Assembly: GCA_018806915.1 (NCBI GenBank) | Contig: JAGKQI010000104.1 | Coordinates: 1,054,001 to 1,118,000 of the forward strand | Length of the DNA: 64,000 nt | From: Phytophthora colocasiae | Lineage: Eukaryota > Oomycota > Peronosporomycetes > Peronosporales > Peronosporaceae | Direction of reading: 5' to 3' | In this document: positions 52,534 to 63,236 of the stretch, piece by piece | Layout of the letters: each line of letters opens with the position of its first letter | How positions within the stretch are numbered: the stretch's first letter is position 1 | The notes under the pieces: generated by a model | What the model saw: the letters and a program-made list of their open reading frames with translations, nothing else | Databases searched by the model: none | Told to the model about the DNA's origin: nothing | Made by a program: the position numbers and the translations under genes

Positions 52534-54755
52534 AGCCTCAGCCTCCAGGTAGTCAATATAAATTGCAAAAAGGGTAGATTTTGCTGTCAATGCAGTGGAA
52601 GTTGCTGTCACCACGTTTGCGCGTTGTTGGTGCAGGACCCAGCGGATCCGATACGACAAGTGTCAATTGCCTGCGCGCGGGAACAGATGGCAGAAACACG
52701 TCATTGCAGTGCTCACTCGTCCTGGTTCTGCCAATTGAGATGGACGGCATTGTGCAATTGTGTCGTCATGACGGTGGCGAGTCCACAGCGTTGACGCGCG
52801 TTGTTGACTGTGCACGGTCTCCGCTGCCAAGCTCGCTTTGCCCGGATGTGAAAAGATGCGCACGTTGCGATCATCGAGGTGGCCGCATCCACGGTTACCA
52901 AGTTGATCCCGAGATCAAGAGGTGGTTTGTCCATTGAAGATTCGTGCGGTGGTGTGGCTGCGGCTCAGCAGCTGGAGCTAATCTTCTGTCCGCTCATTGC
53001 CAACGTCCTAGGAGCGATTGGCGGATGTTTCTACTGTAACGCTAGAGGGATCTTCTCTCTTTTACGTTGGAAGCAGGAATACAGCGTAGCGGATTTTGCG
53101 GCGTGAGTGCCGTTGCGTTGCCTATTCGGCACAGTTGTCACCACCACTACATACAACAACAGCTAAAGAAAAAGCTCCGGAGCAAAAAGCCACCGGTCAG
53201 CCGCGGCAAAAGCTGCTGCTATCCGCTGCTGCTCCATCTACGCTCGCTGCCTCGTCACGGCCTGACTAGAGTGGGGCAAAATCTATCGGCCGTTGCCGTT
53301 CGCCCTGACCTGCTTGGCCAGCGCGACTAAGCCAGTGATGCTTGAAGTGCCGTCAATTTAGCGACCGAGAAGCGACGACGACGATAGCCAGCAAGGCTGA
53401 AAAATTCCTCGTCATCCGGTCGCGAGTTTCGGTGCAACTCACGTGAGTCCGGCTCGGTGCAGACAAGTCTCCACTTGCAGCGACTTCCTGGCAGGAAGAC
53501 GACTCACTGCTCGCAGAAGGTTGAGCATGCTGTCTGCACCGACAGCTCCTTGGTTCCAGCCGAGGCTGGCTGGAACTCAACGGCCATGAATGCCTAGCCA
53601 TCTGTTCGGAGCTCGCACGTGCCCGGTGCTGGCAATCGACACTCCATCCGGCCTCGCACCTACCGGTCGGGAATTCTCGGAGATCGTCGAGCCCATCGAT
53701 CAGATCTTGGTGCACGGATGGCGCTTGACATGTTCCGGCCGCAGCGCTGAGTTCTACGGCCCTTTCCTCGTGCGCAGCGCACTCAACACGACAGGCGAAT
53801 AAGGCCCCATCTGTGCTACACCATGTACTTTGAAGTCCTTGAAAAAGAGCTCCTGCTCGAAGAGCGCCATGGCCAGCGAACTGCAACCAGCAAGAAACGG
53901 TCCCAGCCGGCAGGAAGAGCAGATGGAGGATGGCACCGATGATGGCCGTGAAGCAGCGTTTGTGTGCTGCGTAGAGCCCCATCCCTGTGCCGCATGTAGC
54001 GAGCACATCGGGGTCAAGCGCGCCAAATGCGAGGCTGTCGCTCGCGTGTGCCTATCCCGGACTGCGTGCGTGGGGAGAGAGTTGCTACCGCTGTACATGT
54101 AGTAGTAGCAAATGCATAACTTCACTATAAGCTACATACTGTATCTGAATCACTTGGTGGTCCTATTGCTGCTAGGAAACTTGCCCTGCCCTGCCGCGTC
54201 CTCCCCGCGAACAGCAGCAGAAGGAAGGCAGAGACCTCGAAGGCCGAATAAGGTCGTCAATATTGTCGGTCTCCGGTCTATGTTCTACGGATATTAGATT
54301 TTTCTGAACGCGTTTGTCTTGTTGTTTGTATGCCACAAATTAGTTCGAGATAAGGCAGAAGGGCCAGGGTTGGTGTTGCGTACTCACGCTCTCCTTGTAG
54401 TCCGTCGTCGGTCCTGATACATTGCACGGATGGCGCCGGCCGCTTCTACCCGAGGTTCAGCTCCGGTGAGAAATTGCGTTCACTGTCCACTCGCAGTGAG
54501 CGCGATCGATCGCGCTGGGGAAGGCACGTCACAACGCAATTCGCTCGTAGTAGAGATCCACAGTTTGGCTTTGGAGCTGCTCGACGCTGACCCTCTCCTC
54601 TCATTTGCTTGTTGATATATTCTTCAAAGCCGGCCACCTCTCGCTCCTCTATCGAGTTACTCTCAGTTCATCTCGATCTTTTTGCCTTCCGTTCCAAGGC
54701 AACACAACTCAATAGACTACATCACACGCAAGCCTTCTTTTTATCAACCTCCAAG
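52534..54755. other. Long interval without a recognised gene
   Basis: About 2.2 kb between PRP3 and the CCCH gene. Several frames are open for 60-217 codons on both strands (the longest minus 54006-53353), but none has recognisable domains or consistent coding character; the high GC content between 53.2 and 54.1 kb favours chance ORFs. A plus-strand segment 'VLAIDTPSGLAPTG' near 53630 recalls NAD(P)HX-epimerase-type motifs but has no supporting context. A minus-strand start at 53870 ('MALFEQELFFKDFKVHGVAQ') looks coding-like but soon stops. A decayed gene may be here. Confidence 0.4.
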
Positions 54756-55502
54756 ATGCGGATGACCGACATGGGCCCCATTGAGACTCCAAGCTACGGC
54801 AGCCCCAACCGCATGCACGTGCTCGCCAACGGTGACATTGTCGACTGTGGCCGTCTACCTCAAACGGCACGCAACAACCTGTACAAGACGGAGCTCTGCA
54901 AGCATTTCACTGAGAACGGGTCGTGCCGCTACGGCTCCAAGTGCCAATTCGCTCATGGCGAAGAGGAGCTACGTGGCGTTCTGCGCCACCCGAAATACAA
55001 GACCACGCGCTGCAAAGCGTACCTGTCGACTGGCAAGTGTATGTACGGCTCGCGTTGCCGGTTCATCCATACTCGCCACCCGGGTGAGGAGGACCAGCGG
55101 TTTGTCGACTTCGGAAGCAGCGACCTGTCCAGCACTGCAAGTGAATCAGACGATCAGGAACAATCCAAGGACCTGTTGGTGAACCCGTACGGCAACGTGC
55201 TGGAGCCAATTGACCTGTCCGTCCCCTTCGGTGGCTTTAACCAGCAAATGTCTTTGGCGCCTTTGACTGGTTTGTCCCCACCCAAGCCCGAGTTTGACTC
55301 GTATCTGACCCGCGACCCGTTCATGGACTATTCGTTCCAGAGCAGTGATCTGGGCAACTTTGGCATGCGCAACAGCCTTTCGAGCACTTGCAGTGGGGAG
55401 GCACTTAACATGTCTCCCCGTTCGGCGAGCAGCACTGATTCGGCAGCTTCCAAGTTCTCGCGCTTGACTATTTTCCAGCGCATTTGCCGCGAGGACGAGT
55501 AA
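54756..55502 (+). CDS. Tandem CCCH zinc-finger protein, tristetraprolin-like
   Basis: A 248-residue RNA-binding protein. Two fingers follow the TTP/ZFP36 plan exactly: '[20 protein letters not shown]' then 'CQFAH', and '[20 protein letters not shown]' then 'CRFIH', each C-x8-C-x5-C-x3-H, separated by 18 residues as in TTP. Such proteins bind AU-rich elements in 3' UTRs and promote mRNA decay. The C-terminal half is Ser-rich ('[10 protein letters not shown]', '[16 protein letters not shown]') with likely phosphorylation sites. ATG 54756 is preferred; an in-frame Met at 54609 would add 49 non-conserved residues. One exon. Confidence 0.93.
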   Translation: MRMTDMGPIETPSYGSPNRMHVLANGDIVDCGRLPQTARNNLYKTELCKHFTENGSCRYGSKCQFAHGEEELRGVLRHPKYKTTRCKAYLSTGKCMYGSRCRFIHTRHPGEEDQRFVDFGSSDLSSTASESDDQEQSKDLLVNPYGNVLEPIDLSVPFGGFNQQMSLAPLTGLSPPKPEFDSYLTRDPFMDYSFQSSDLGNFGMRNSLSSTCSGEALNMSPRSASSTDSAASKFSRLTIFQRICREDE

Positions 55503-56119
55503 AGAAGACGGGTGGAAACCATGTCACCATCCTGCCCTCGTCCTCGTCAAGCTTCATCATAATTTATCAAACGACCCCCAAATGAAAATGACGTGACGAC
55601 ACAAGCACGAAGGTCCCAGCTTCAATAACTGGTGACGTGAAGACCTCAAGTCTCTTACCTGGATGTGAAGAGAGAAAATGTGTGAGTATAACTGCGTCGG
55701 TGGATTGACGGCAGCCTCGTTTTCATTTCCAGCCTGTAGCATTTTTACAAAGAAAAACGTTTTTTATTGCCATAAACCACAGTAGAGTGTATATACCTAC
55801 AAACCGCTTCGTTTCCTTTTTGAGTTTCAATCATTAGAAGCTACAGTTGAAGCGGTGGTAGTCCAGTAGATCGTGTCATTGTCAATAGATCGGATATTCA
55901 TTTTTCTTCAAAAGTTCTCACCATAAACCACGACCATCAAAGCAAAATGTGCTATAATGTACACGATGACATTTCGCCAGTCACTTTTGTGACGTCAATT
56001 CGTACCAAGCGCACACGGATTGGTGGAAATACAGTTGTGTTCTACGGTCTCAATGCAGGAACACCAAAGAACCCGCACCGGCATTCTCACATTTGCGCTA
56101 GAAGTGTTTTACAGTCGTC
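55503..56119. other. 3' region of the CCCH gene and upstream of the TLC gene
   Basis: No gene recognised. AT-rich around 55740-55950; probably untranslated regions and a promoter. Confidence 0.5.
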
Positions 56120-57284
56120 ATGTTCACCGAAGCACTCGTCGTCACTTGGATGAGCATGTGCGCGGTCATGGTGAGACCAGTCGGTAGGACCGACGTCCGA
56201 CTTGAAATAACGGTTATGGTGTTGCTGTTTTTTTTTTCGCTAGCTGTTCACTGACCCACGGCTCTGGGTTGTTGTGGCCTCTTCATTGGTAATTCCTGTT
56301 GTATATTGACTTTTTTGTTGCTATCTGACTGGTGGTGTATGTTTGCCAAGTGTTTTTCAACAGTCCGAGTGGTGGTTGTGCCGCTGGTGTCCGCTAAGGT
56401 GAAGGCGTTTTCAACTATGTCAACGTTTGGTCAGTTGCTATTTAGCAACACTGCAGTGTCGATGCTTCACTCGGCATTGTCATCGCTATTGGCAATTTCT
56501 GCATTGATCACTTCCCATTCGCTGAATGGAGATTATGTCAATACTGTCACGAGGGGAGAGTTCCTAGCAACTGCTGTCTCCACTGGTAAATGAGCAGCAC
56601 GTATTGTCTACATTGAGATACGCTAACACTAACCTTTTCCTGGTCACTGTTGTTCCAGGCTACTTTGCCTATGACTTGTGGGACTATATGTTGAACGGAC
56701 TGTATGTCAAGTCCCCTGGCATCATCGTGCATCACGTTGTGGTGCTCATCTGCTACATATCGGCACTAACCAAGACTGTCGGAGTGCCATTGCTGTCGCT
56801 TGCCTTGATGTGTGAGTTGCACTCGGTGTTCATGCACGCTCGGAAGCTGTTAGTGATGAGCAACTTCTCCGTGCAACAGTCTTCTCTGTTACGGTGGATC
56901 TGGCGCGTGCAATGGACGTCTTTTGCTGTCACTCGATTTCTGCCTCACATGACCGTCGCTGTGCTGCTTTTTGAAGCACGAGAAAATTTCGTGCAGCAGG
57001 TAAGTTCATCACCTAATTCAATCTTTAGTAGTCCTTCCTTACCTTTTGCATGCTGTAATAGCTGCACTTCGGCATGGCGTTCGGCGGGATTATCTTTATT
57101 AACTTGCTAAACGCCCAGGTACGTCTTTAGCGTTTTATTATTGACAAAAGTTATTGCTTGTTGCTCACTTCAATTCGTGCACTTGTGTTTGTAGCTTATT
57201 TTCGACGTGCACAAAGCGTACCAAAAGGACTATGCGTCTTCTAAGGCTCCTCCATCACCCTCCTCAGTCACGAACACGCTTTAA
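56120..57284 (+). CDS. TLC-domain multi-pass membrane protein
   Basis: Model: exons 56120-56170, 56244-56288, 56351-56585, 56659-56999, 57062-57118 and 57195-57284; 272 residues. The acceptor at 56350 (AAG) is the least certain. The protein has several hydrophobic segments and the TLC (TRAM-LAG1-CLN8) hallmark 'YFAYDLWDYMLNGLYVKSPG' followed by 'IIVHHVVVLICY', with the conserved His pair. It then has 'LALMCELHSVFMHARKLLVM', as in TLCD1/2-type proteins, and a final membrane helix 'GMAFGGIIFINLLNAQ'. TLC proteins are linked to ceramide synthesis, lipid sensing or membrane phospholipid composition; this member lacks a homeodomain and most resembles the TLCD group. The exact role is unknown. Confidence 0.82.
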
Positions 57285-57626
57285 TCATGCAGAAACTCGC
57301 TCACTACTCGATACATATCGTTGTTAGGTTTTTCAAATTCGACTTCAACATGTACACTTAGTAGTGCAACAACCATGCCGTTGCCGTTGCGCTTTCTGCT
57401 TTGCTGGGAATTGGGTGTAGAGCATAAACTCCGCAAGCATCTTCAATATCAGTTTTACTTGATATTAGTAAGTGTAGAGACGTATCTGTGACGTGTGCAA
57501 AACAGTCATTTGGTGTACCACACACCATTTATTGCTATTGAAGAATCGCTGCAAAGAGAAGCACTACTCTCAATAAGACCCGGTCGGGCGCCAAGCGGAG
57601 CGGCAGGCAACGCGCAGGCGGGCGCC
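57285..57626. other. Spacer between TLC gene and FIS1
   Basis: Presumed 3' UTR and promoter, 342 bp. Nothing recognised. Confidence 0.5.
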
Positions 57627-58286
57627 ATGACCATGAAAGGCGCCAAAACGGACACGGAGTGGTTCTCCCCCGAGGAACTGGCGGCTGCACGTGAAGAATA
57701 TTTGCAGGAGCAGGAGAAGGAGCAGCCGTCGCCTCAGGTAGAAAAAAATAGTCAACATTCCGTCGATCCGAGAGCTTACGTTGACGTTTTTGTTTGTTTT
57801 TATTAATGCGGAGTGAAGGTCAAGCTTCGATATGCCATTGCATTAGCAAAAAGTCGCAAACGCGATGACAAATACCGTGCTATCGGATTATTGGAAGGTA
57901 TTTGGATCTGATTCCAATGATAAAATGAAGTTGAAGAGCTGATGAGAAGAGTGTGTTATCAGATCTGCTGGATCAAAGCTACGCTCCGAAGGAGAGTCTC
58001 TATTGGATCGCACTGACACTATGTGGGTTGGGCGAATATCGTGCAAGTCGAAGCTACTGCGAGCGGTTGCTTCGTATGGAGCCGTCACACATGAAGGCTC
58101 AACTTTTGCACAAAAGAATTAAGGAGGTCGTGGCAAGAGGTACGTTGGACGCTTTACGATGCTGATATTGATATTGCTGGATACTAATGAAGACTGTTGG
58201 AAGCAGAAGATGGTGTGGTGGGAGTGGGCATTGTTGGGGCTGTCGTTGTTGCTGGGCTGGCACTCAAGTTTTTGCTCAAGAGATAA
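57627..58286 (+). CDS. FIS1: Mitochondrial fission 1 protein
   Basis: A tail-anchored outer-membrane adaptor for mitochondrial and peroxisomal division. Exons 57627-57737, 57819-57897, 57963-58139 and 58207-58286 give 148 residues, the usual length. The cytosolic part is a TPR-like bundle: 'VKLRYAIALAKSRKRDDKYR' then 'AIGLLE', 'LYWIALTLCGLGEYRASRSY' and 'CERLLRMEPSHMKAQLLHKR'. The C-terminus is the anchor 'EDGVVGVGIVGAVVVAGLAL' followed by 'KFLLKR', with the lysine/arginine end required for mitochondrial targeting. The second Met (57633) is also possible. The second acceptor was chosen to keep the frame 'LLE-DLLDQSY'. Confidence 0.9.
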
Positions 58287-58569
58287 GGATATGACGTTGG
58301 CAAGTCCAGTAACTGAAGTAAACCAGCTTTCTGATCGAGCAAACAACAATGAGAGCTTGACACGACAATTGAAATGACGGGGTTTCGGTGTTTGCTACCA
58401 AGTGAGTCAGCTTGGGTTGGAGTGCATCTCCTACCTCTCTTTTTATTCATTAGCAGGTTGCCAAACGCATCAGCGCATCAACCGCGACAAAACTACTTAC
58501 AACCTATCGTTCTCGTATTCTCTATATGCATGTCCTACGTCGTTAATAACCAAGTTCACCCTTGACAAA

Positions 58570-61500
58570 TTACAGCTGAGACAGAGCCTGCTGCTCGTCA
58601 CCGCTGAGCTTCGCCCACGCACCCTGCACCACTGGACCAGGCAACTGTGACTGCAGCTTGGCAAGCAGCTCACGAAGCTGAGGCTTGGTCTCCTCGGAGA
58701 TAGTTGACATGTCCTCGTCGTCCGCTGCTTCCTCTGCCTCGGCCAGGTCAAACACTGAACGTCAACAAAACAATAACACAACAGTTAGATACTTGCAACT
58801 GTGACAACATATACGAAATGAACTTACGGAGAGCAGATGCGAACACCTTCAGGATCTGGGGGAGGTTGGCGTAGTCGGCACCGATCACGTGTGCGTTGCC
58901 ACTGTTCACGAGCGAAATAAGGCGAGCGTGCACGTCACGGGCCTCCAGAACATCCGTGCGAAGCGGGAGCCAGCTGAGCCACATGGGCCACATCTTGGTA
59001 GCGTCCACAGCACCTTCACGGGCCAGGCAGATCTTGGCCACAGCGCTGATTGCGTTGTCGCGAGCAGCACCAACCTCATCGTCGTCCACATTCGCGGAGG
59101 CGTTGATCAGGTTCACCAACTTCTCCAGAGCGTTCTGGCAGAACGGGTCGAACGCAGCACCGCACTTCTCGGCACTGACACCGATGCCGTAGGCGGAGGC
59201 TTGGATCACTGAAGGGCTCTGGTCCTCCAGACCCTGGACGAGGTGGTTCAGGAACAGCGGGACTAGCTCCTGAGCAGCAGCACCACAGTGCTCAATAATG
59301 TCATCGATCATGCAAATAGCCTGGCCGCGAAGCATCGGCACGGTCTTCTGCTCGAGCAACGGGGTCACAAACGTCAGCAGGTGCGCCTGGAACACGGGGA
59401 AGAACGCCTCCTTTTGGATCTTCACGATCCAGCCAATAGAGTCCACCATCGAACGGAAAACGCCTTCTTCCAGCTCGTCGTTCTCGGTCTGCTGGAGAGC
59501 AGCCTCAGCGTCGTAGTCCTCGTCCTGTTGGTTCTCCTGGTGCTGGGTCATCAGACGCTGAGCGCTGTTGGACGCCACAGTCTTGAAGATCTCCACCACG
59601 CGGGGGACGTGCTCCAAAGGAATGCCAACCTGGAAGCCCTTCTCCTGGCTTTCCTTGCACACCTCCAGAACAGCAGACATGGCCTCAGCGAATGCACCGA
59701 GGCACTCAAGGTCCTCCTCCTCCTGAAGTCCCTTCAGCATGGGCTCAAAGAACTTCTCGAATAGCTGCTGCGGGAACTGCGGTGCCGACGCGCCGTGTCC
59801 GTGGTTTAGGGTGCCGTCCACAGCGCAGTTCAGCAGCTTTGCCATGGTCAGACTGCTCACAATGCGGATGTCCTCCACATACTCGAAGTCAATCAGCGGG
59901 ATCATCACCTGAGCAACCTCAGCCACGTAGGGGTAGAACCATCCCTCCAAGTCAAGAGCCGACTGGTACAGCATGTTGCAAGCGTTTGTCTTGTCCTCCA
60001 GAGCGCTCGTGTTAATCTCCAGGCGCTTCTTGCCCACACCACGGATCTCAAGGGTCATGGTGTCCTTACCGTCGGCAGTCTGTCCATCTTCCTCAACGTC
60101 GTCGTCAGCGACATCCGACAGCTGAATGTCGGGCTGGATCTGCGCCTGCTTGATCAGCGATGGGATCACGTGCGGCAGGTACGGCACGAAGTCCTCCTTC
60201 AGGATGCTGCCAATACGCACGCACGACTGCGCCACGTACTGCACCTCGGGTCCCTCCAGCTCTTCGCTAGCCTGCACACGCACCAGAATCTCCATGATCT
60301 CCTTGGCGTCGTTGACGAAACGCTCCTTGCCCACAGCCTGGCCGATCAAAGCAATCGACTCCATGGACTTGCCACGCAACAGAGCATACTCCTTGCCATG
60401 AGCGTTGGTCAGTACCTCCTTAGCAAGCGGGATGAAAATGTCGTAGAAGCGGAGGAACTCGTCACCAATAACCTTGGCCACACTGGCAACGGCAGTGATA
60501 GCCTGCTCCTGCACCTGACGCGGGCACGAGCGCATGGCGTTAAAGAGAGCCTCAAGCAGCGCTTGACTGTACGGGGTCACGTACTTGGCCTTGCACACGT
60601 TGGTGTTGCAGAAGTTGATGACCACACTGGCAGCCAGCGCGCGGGTGCGCAGCACACCCTGCTCGTTCTGAATGAGTGCGGTGAGAGCAGGCACCACGAC
60701 GGCGTGGAACTTAGCCTGGAAGTTCTTGCCCTTCTCCACCTCTCCGAAGTCCTCAGCGATCTGACCAACGCTGTGCAAAGCGGCGTATTGCACACGCGGG
60801 TGCTGGTCGTTCAGGAACGGGAGCACCATTCCCACCACGTTGTCAAGCTCACGAGTCATAAGAGACTTGGCGCCTTCGCCCAACAGGCAGGTGGCGTACA
60901 GACCAGCGCGGCGCTTGCGCCAGTCAGCGTCGCCCAGGAAGCCCTTGATGACCGGGATGGCAACAGGAAGCACAGCGTTTCCACCCAGAGACGTACTCAG
61001 ACGGTCAATGGCCGCGGCACCAGCGTCGCTGATAGAGTTGTCCGCGTCGTTGGCTTCAGTGAACGTCTCCGGATCGTCAAACTTTTGGACCCATGTTTCA
61101 TCCTCCTCCACTTCGCACATGAGCTGGATAACAAGAGGCACCACGTTGGTGACAATAAACTGCGACTTGCGCACCATACCGCCAGCGTTCTCACACAGAG
61201 AAATCATGAACTCCAGAGCCAGCTCGCGAGTCTCTGAGTCAAGCTCTTGCGACGAGCACACGAAGATCATAGCACGAGCCACGTCATCCAGCGAGTTGCG
61301 GAAGAACTTGGGGTGCACTTCAGCAATCTGCACGAGCGCCGACAGCACCTCACGGAAAGCCACTTCATCGCCAGCGTTGACCAGCACTTCGATGATACGG
61401 AGCATAGGGGCAATGATAATAGCAAAAGCACCCAATTCCTGCTTGTCCTCGAGGGTGAGGAGAAAAGCCGAAGCGGCCTTGAGACTGGCAATCTGCACCT

Positions 61501-62032
61501 CTCCATTGGCATCATTCAAAGAGTTGGTGAAGAGCGTAAGGAAGCTCTCCTTGTGTGGAGCGAGCAGTTCACCCACGTATTCAGCCAGTTTAGCCAACAG
61601 ATCGAAGGCAGTCACGCGCAGCAGCGGATCAGCGTTCGTAGTAAGGGCCGAGACAGCATTAAGCAGCTCAGGCCATGCCTGTTCGAACTTCTGCGAAATA
61701 GCAGCCAATTCGGCGATCAAATGACCCAATTTGCGACGGATATGGGCAACAGGTTCATTAGCAACGGCCTCCAGCAGCTGATCTTTAAGCGTGGCCTGCG
61801 TAGCCACATCTAGTTGCGTGTAGACGCCGGCCTTAACCTCCAGCAGCGGACGCAGCAGCACAGGGGCGAAGGCGCGCGCCTCAGGCTCAGGGGCAGTGCG
61901 GAGTAGCTGAACCAGGTTTGACACGAGGGTCTGCGGCTGCTCCGCCTTGAACGCCTCGTACGAAGCTTCGGCTTGCTTACGTGTAGCGTTGTCATTGCTC
62001 ATAAGAGCGGCCACCAGCGCAGGGAAGTCCAT
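58570..62032 (-). CDS. Karyopherin beta, importin-5 / Kap121 type
   Basis: Two exons, 62032-58828 and 58754-58570 (73-bp intron, phase 1), encode 1129 residues, close to importin-5 (about 1100). The protein is a solenoid of HEAT repeats that carries ribosomal proteins, histones and other cargo into the nucleus and is released by Ran-GTP. Evidence: N-terminal 'NDNATRKQAEASYEAFKAEQ', repeats such as 'HPRVQYAALHSVGQIAEDFG' and 'CPRQVQEQAITAVASVAKVI', the acidic insert 'QLSDVADDDVEEDG', and 'MTLEIRGVGKKRLEINTSAL' followed by 'EDKTNACNMLYQSALDLEG', which are all typical of the importin-5 group. The upstream region has a partial initiator (CTCATTCCTC). The C-terminal exon is acidic and specific to this lineage's ending. 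Confidence 0.95.
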
Positions 62033-63236
62033 TGTCGAGGGATGTGGAGATGCAGGGAGAGGAATGAGTGCGCTGCTTGGCCGGCGACTTGGAGAATGAA
62101 TGTCGAATGGCTGGCTGCCAGCTCAGCCAATCAATCAGCTGTTTCGTGAAATGGCTACGGAAAAGTGTAGCCATTTCATAAGGCCCTGCTCTTTTTTTAC
62201 CAAACCTTCTAAACAGACTACGAATAATTACATAGGGAAGTTTTATCCTCATCGAGCCCGCTCCGTCTTATGTACTTGTGCATGGCCATTGGTCGATGCT
62301 CACCGTGATCGCTATTGCAGGGCCCCTTCGGCTGTGAGAGGCCTACGCCACTTGTCGAAATTTGCCCGGAATTGACAATAAGGAGCATAAGCATATAGAG
62401 TTTGACTCCAGTGATGCCAGCGCAACTTGCTAGGAGCCCCACCCCATGCATCACTTCAACACATAACAATATTAATACAGTATTTTGCTCTCGTTCCGCG
62501 CGGTCTTCAGCAATAACTTCTACCTGCACTTTTTCACAAATGCTTGCTTTACCATTTCGGAATCGTTCAGCTACTCATCAAGCCACCAATATCTTCGCCA
62601 TGGCGCCACGTCGATCAGAAGCAACATGCAGTCAAACCAGGAAATAAACAAACACCAAAGTTTACCAAGAAGTGACTTTGATGCAGGATGTAGTTGCTGT
62701 ACGAGAAGGGCAATTGACAAAGAAGGCTGCTCGGCAATGGAGTTCCAGAGCGGACGTTGACACGTTACTTGGATAGGCGTATGATTACCTCGTGGCAGGA
62801 AGAGTATCCGCGATTTTCCGTTCGTAAAGGGTGGATACTCGACACTACCCGTGTGAATGCGGTCAAGAGAAGACAGTATTTTTTTCGCTGATCTCTGAAG
62901 GAACATCAAATCACAGATCTTTGGTGGATCCACAAGAGGAAGTCTGTTACCGGTATTGCAGCTGCAGACAACTTGCCGCGCCATTGTAGAGCTGCCCTAT
63001 TAGAATCCCTTTCGAAGCCGTTTAGTTTCCTCTGTCCTTGAAAGAGTTATGCGTATTGACCGTTACGCACTAGTGAATCAATACAAATTGAATTGATTAA
63101 ATCAGCGAGAGCTACCCGTTATTTTAGGACAGAGCGCTATGTTCTGAGTCTTGACCGTCCAATCGCAGGCTTCGAACGGCGACAGTCGCAGAATAGAAAT
63201 CGTATTCTTGTCACTGGTAACACTGGCGAGCTGACC
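62033..63236. other. Divergent spacer between importin and ArfGAP genes
   Basis: 1.2 kb without a recognised gene. It contains the hairpin at 62147-62178. Short open frames on both strands show no coding signal that I can support. Confidence 0.5.
62147..62178. repeat. Perfect 12-bp inverted repeat with 8-nt loop
   Basis: TGAAATGGCTAC (62147-62158) pairs with GTAGCCATTTCA (62167-62178) around an 8-base loop. It lies 115 bp upstream of the importin start codon on the template side and could act as a regulatory hairpin or be chance. Confidence 0.8.

Noticed and set aside
53590..53802. NAD(P)HX epimerase-like fragment from 'VLAIDTPSGLAPTG'.
   Set aside because: Only one short motif; no surrounding Rossmann-type pattern or second catalytic motif in any frame.
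60170..61813. Long plus-strand ORFs opposite the importin gene.
   Set aside because: Mirror frames of a strongly coding, GC-rich gene; the minus strand encodes a complete karyopherin.
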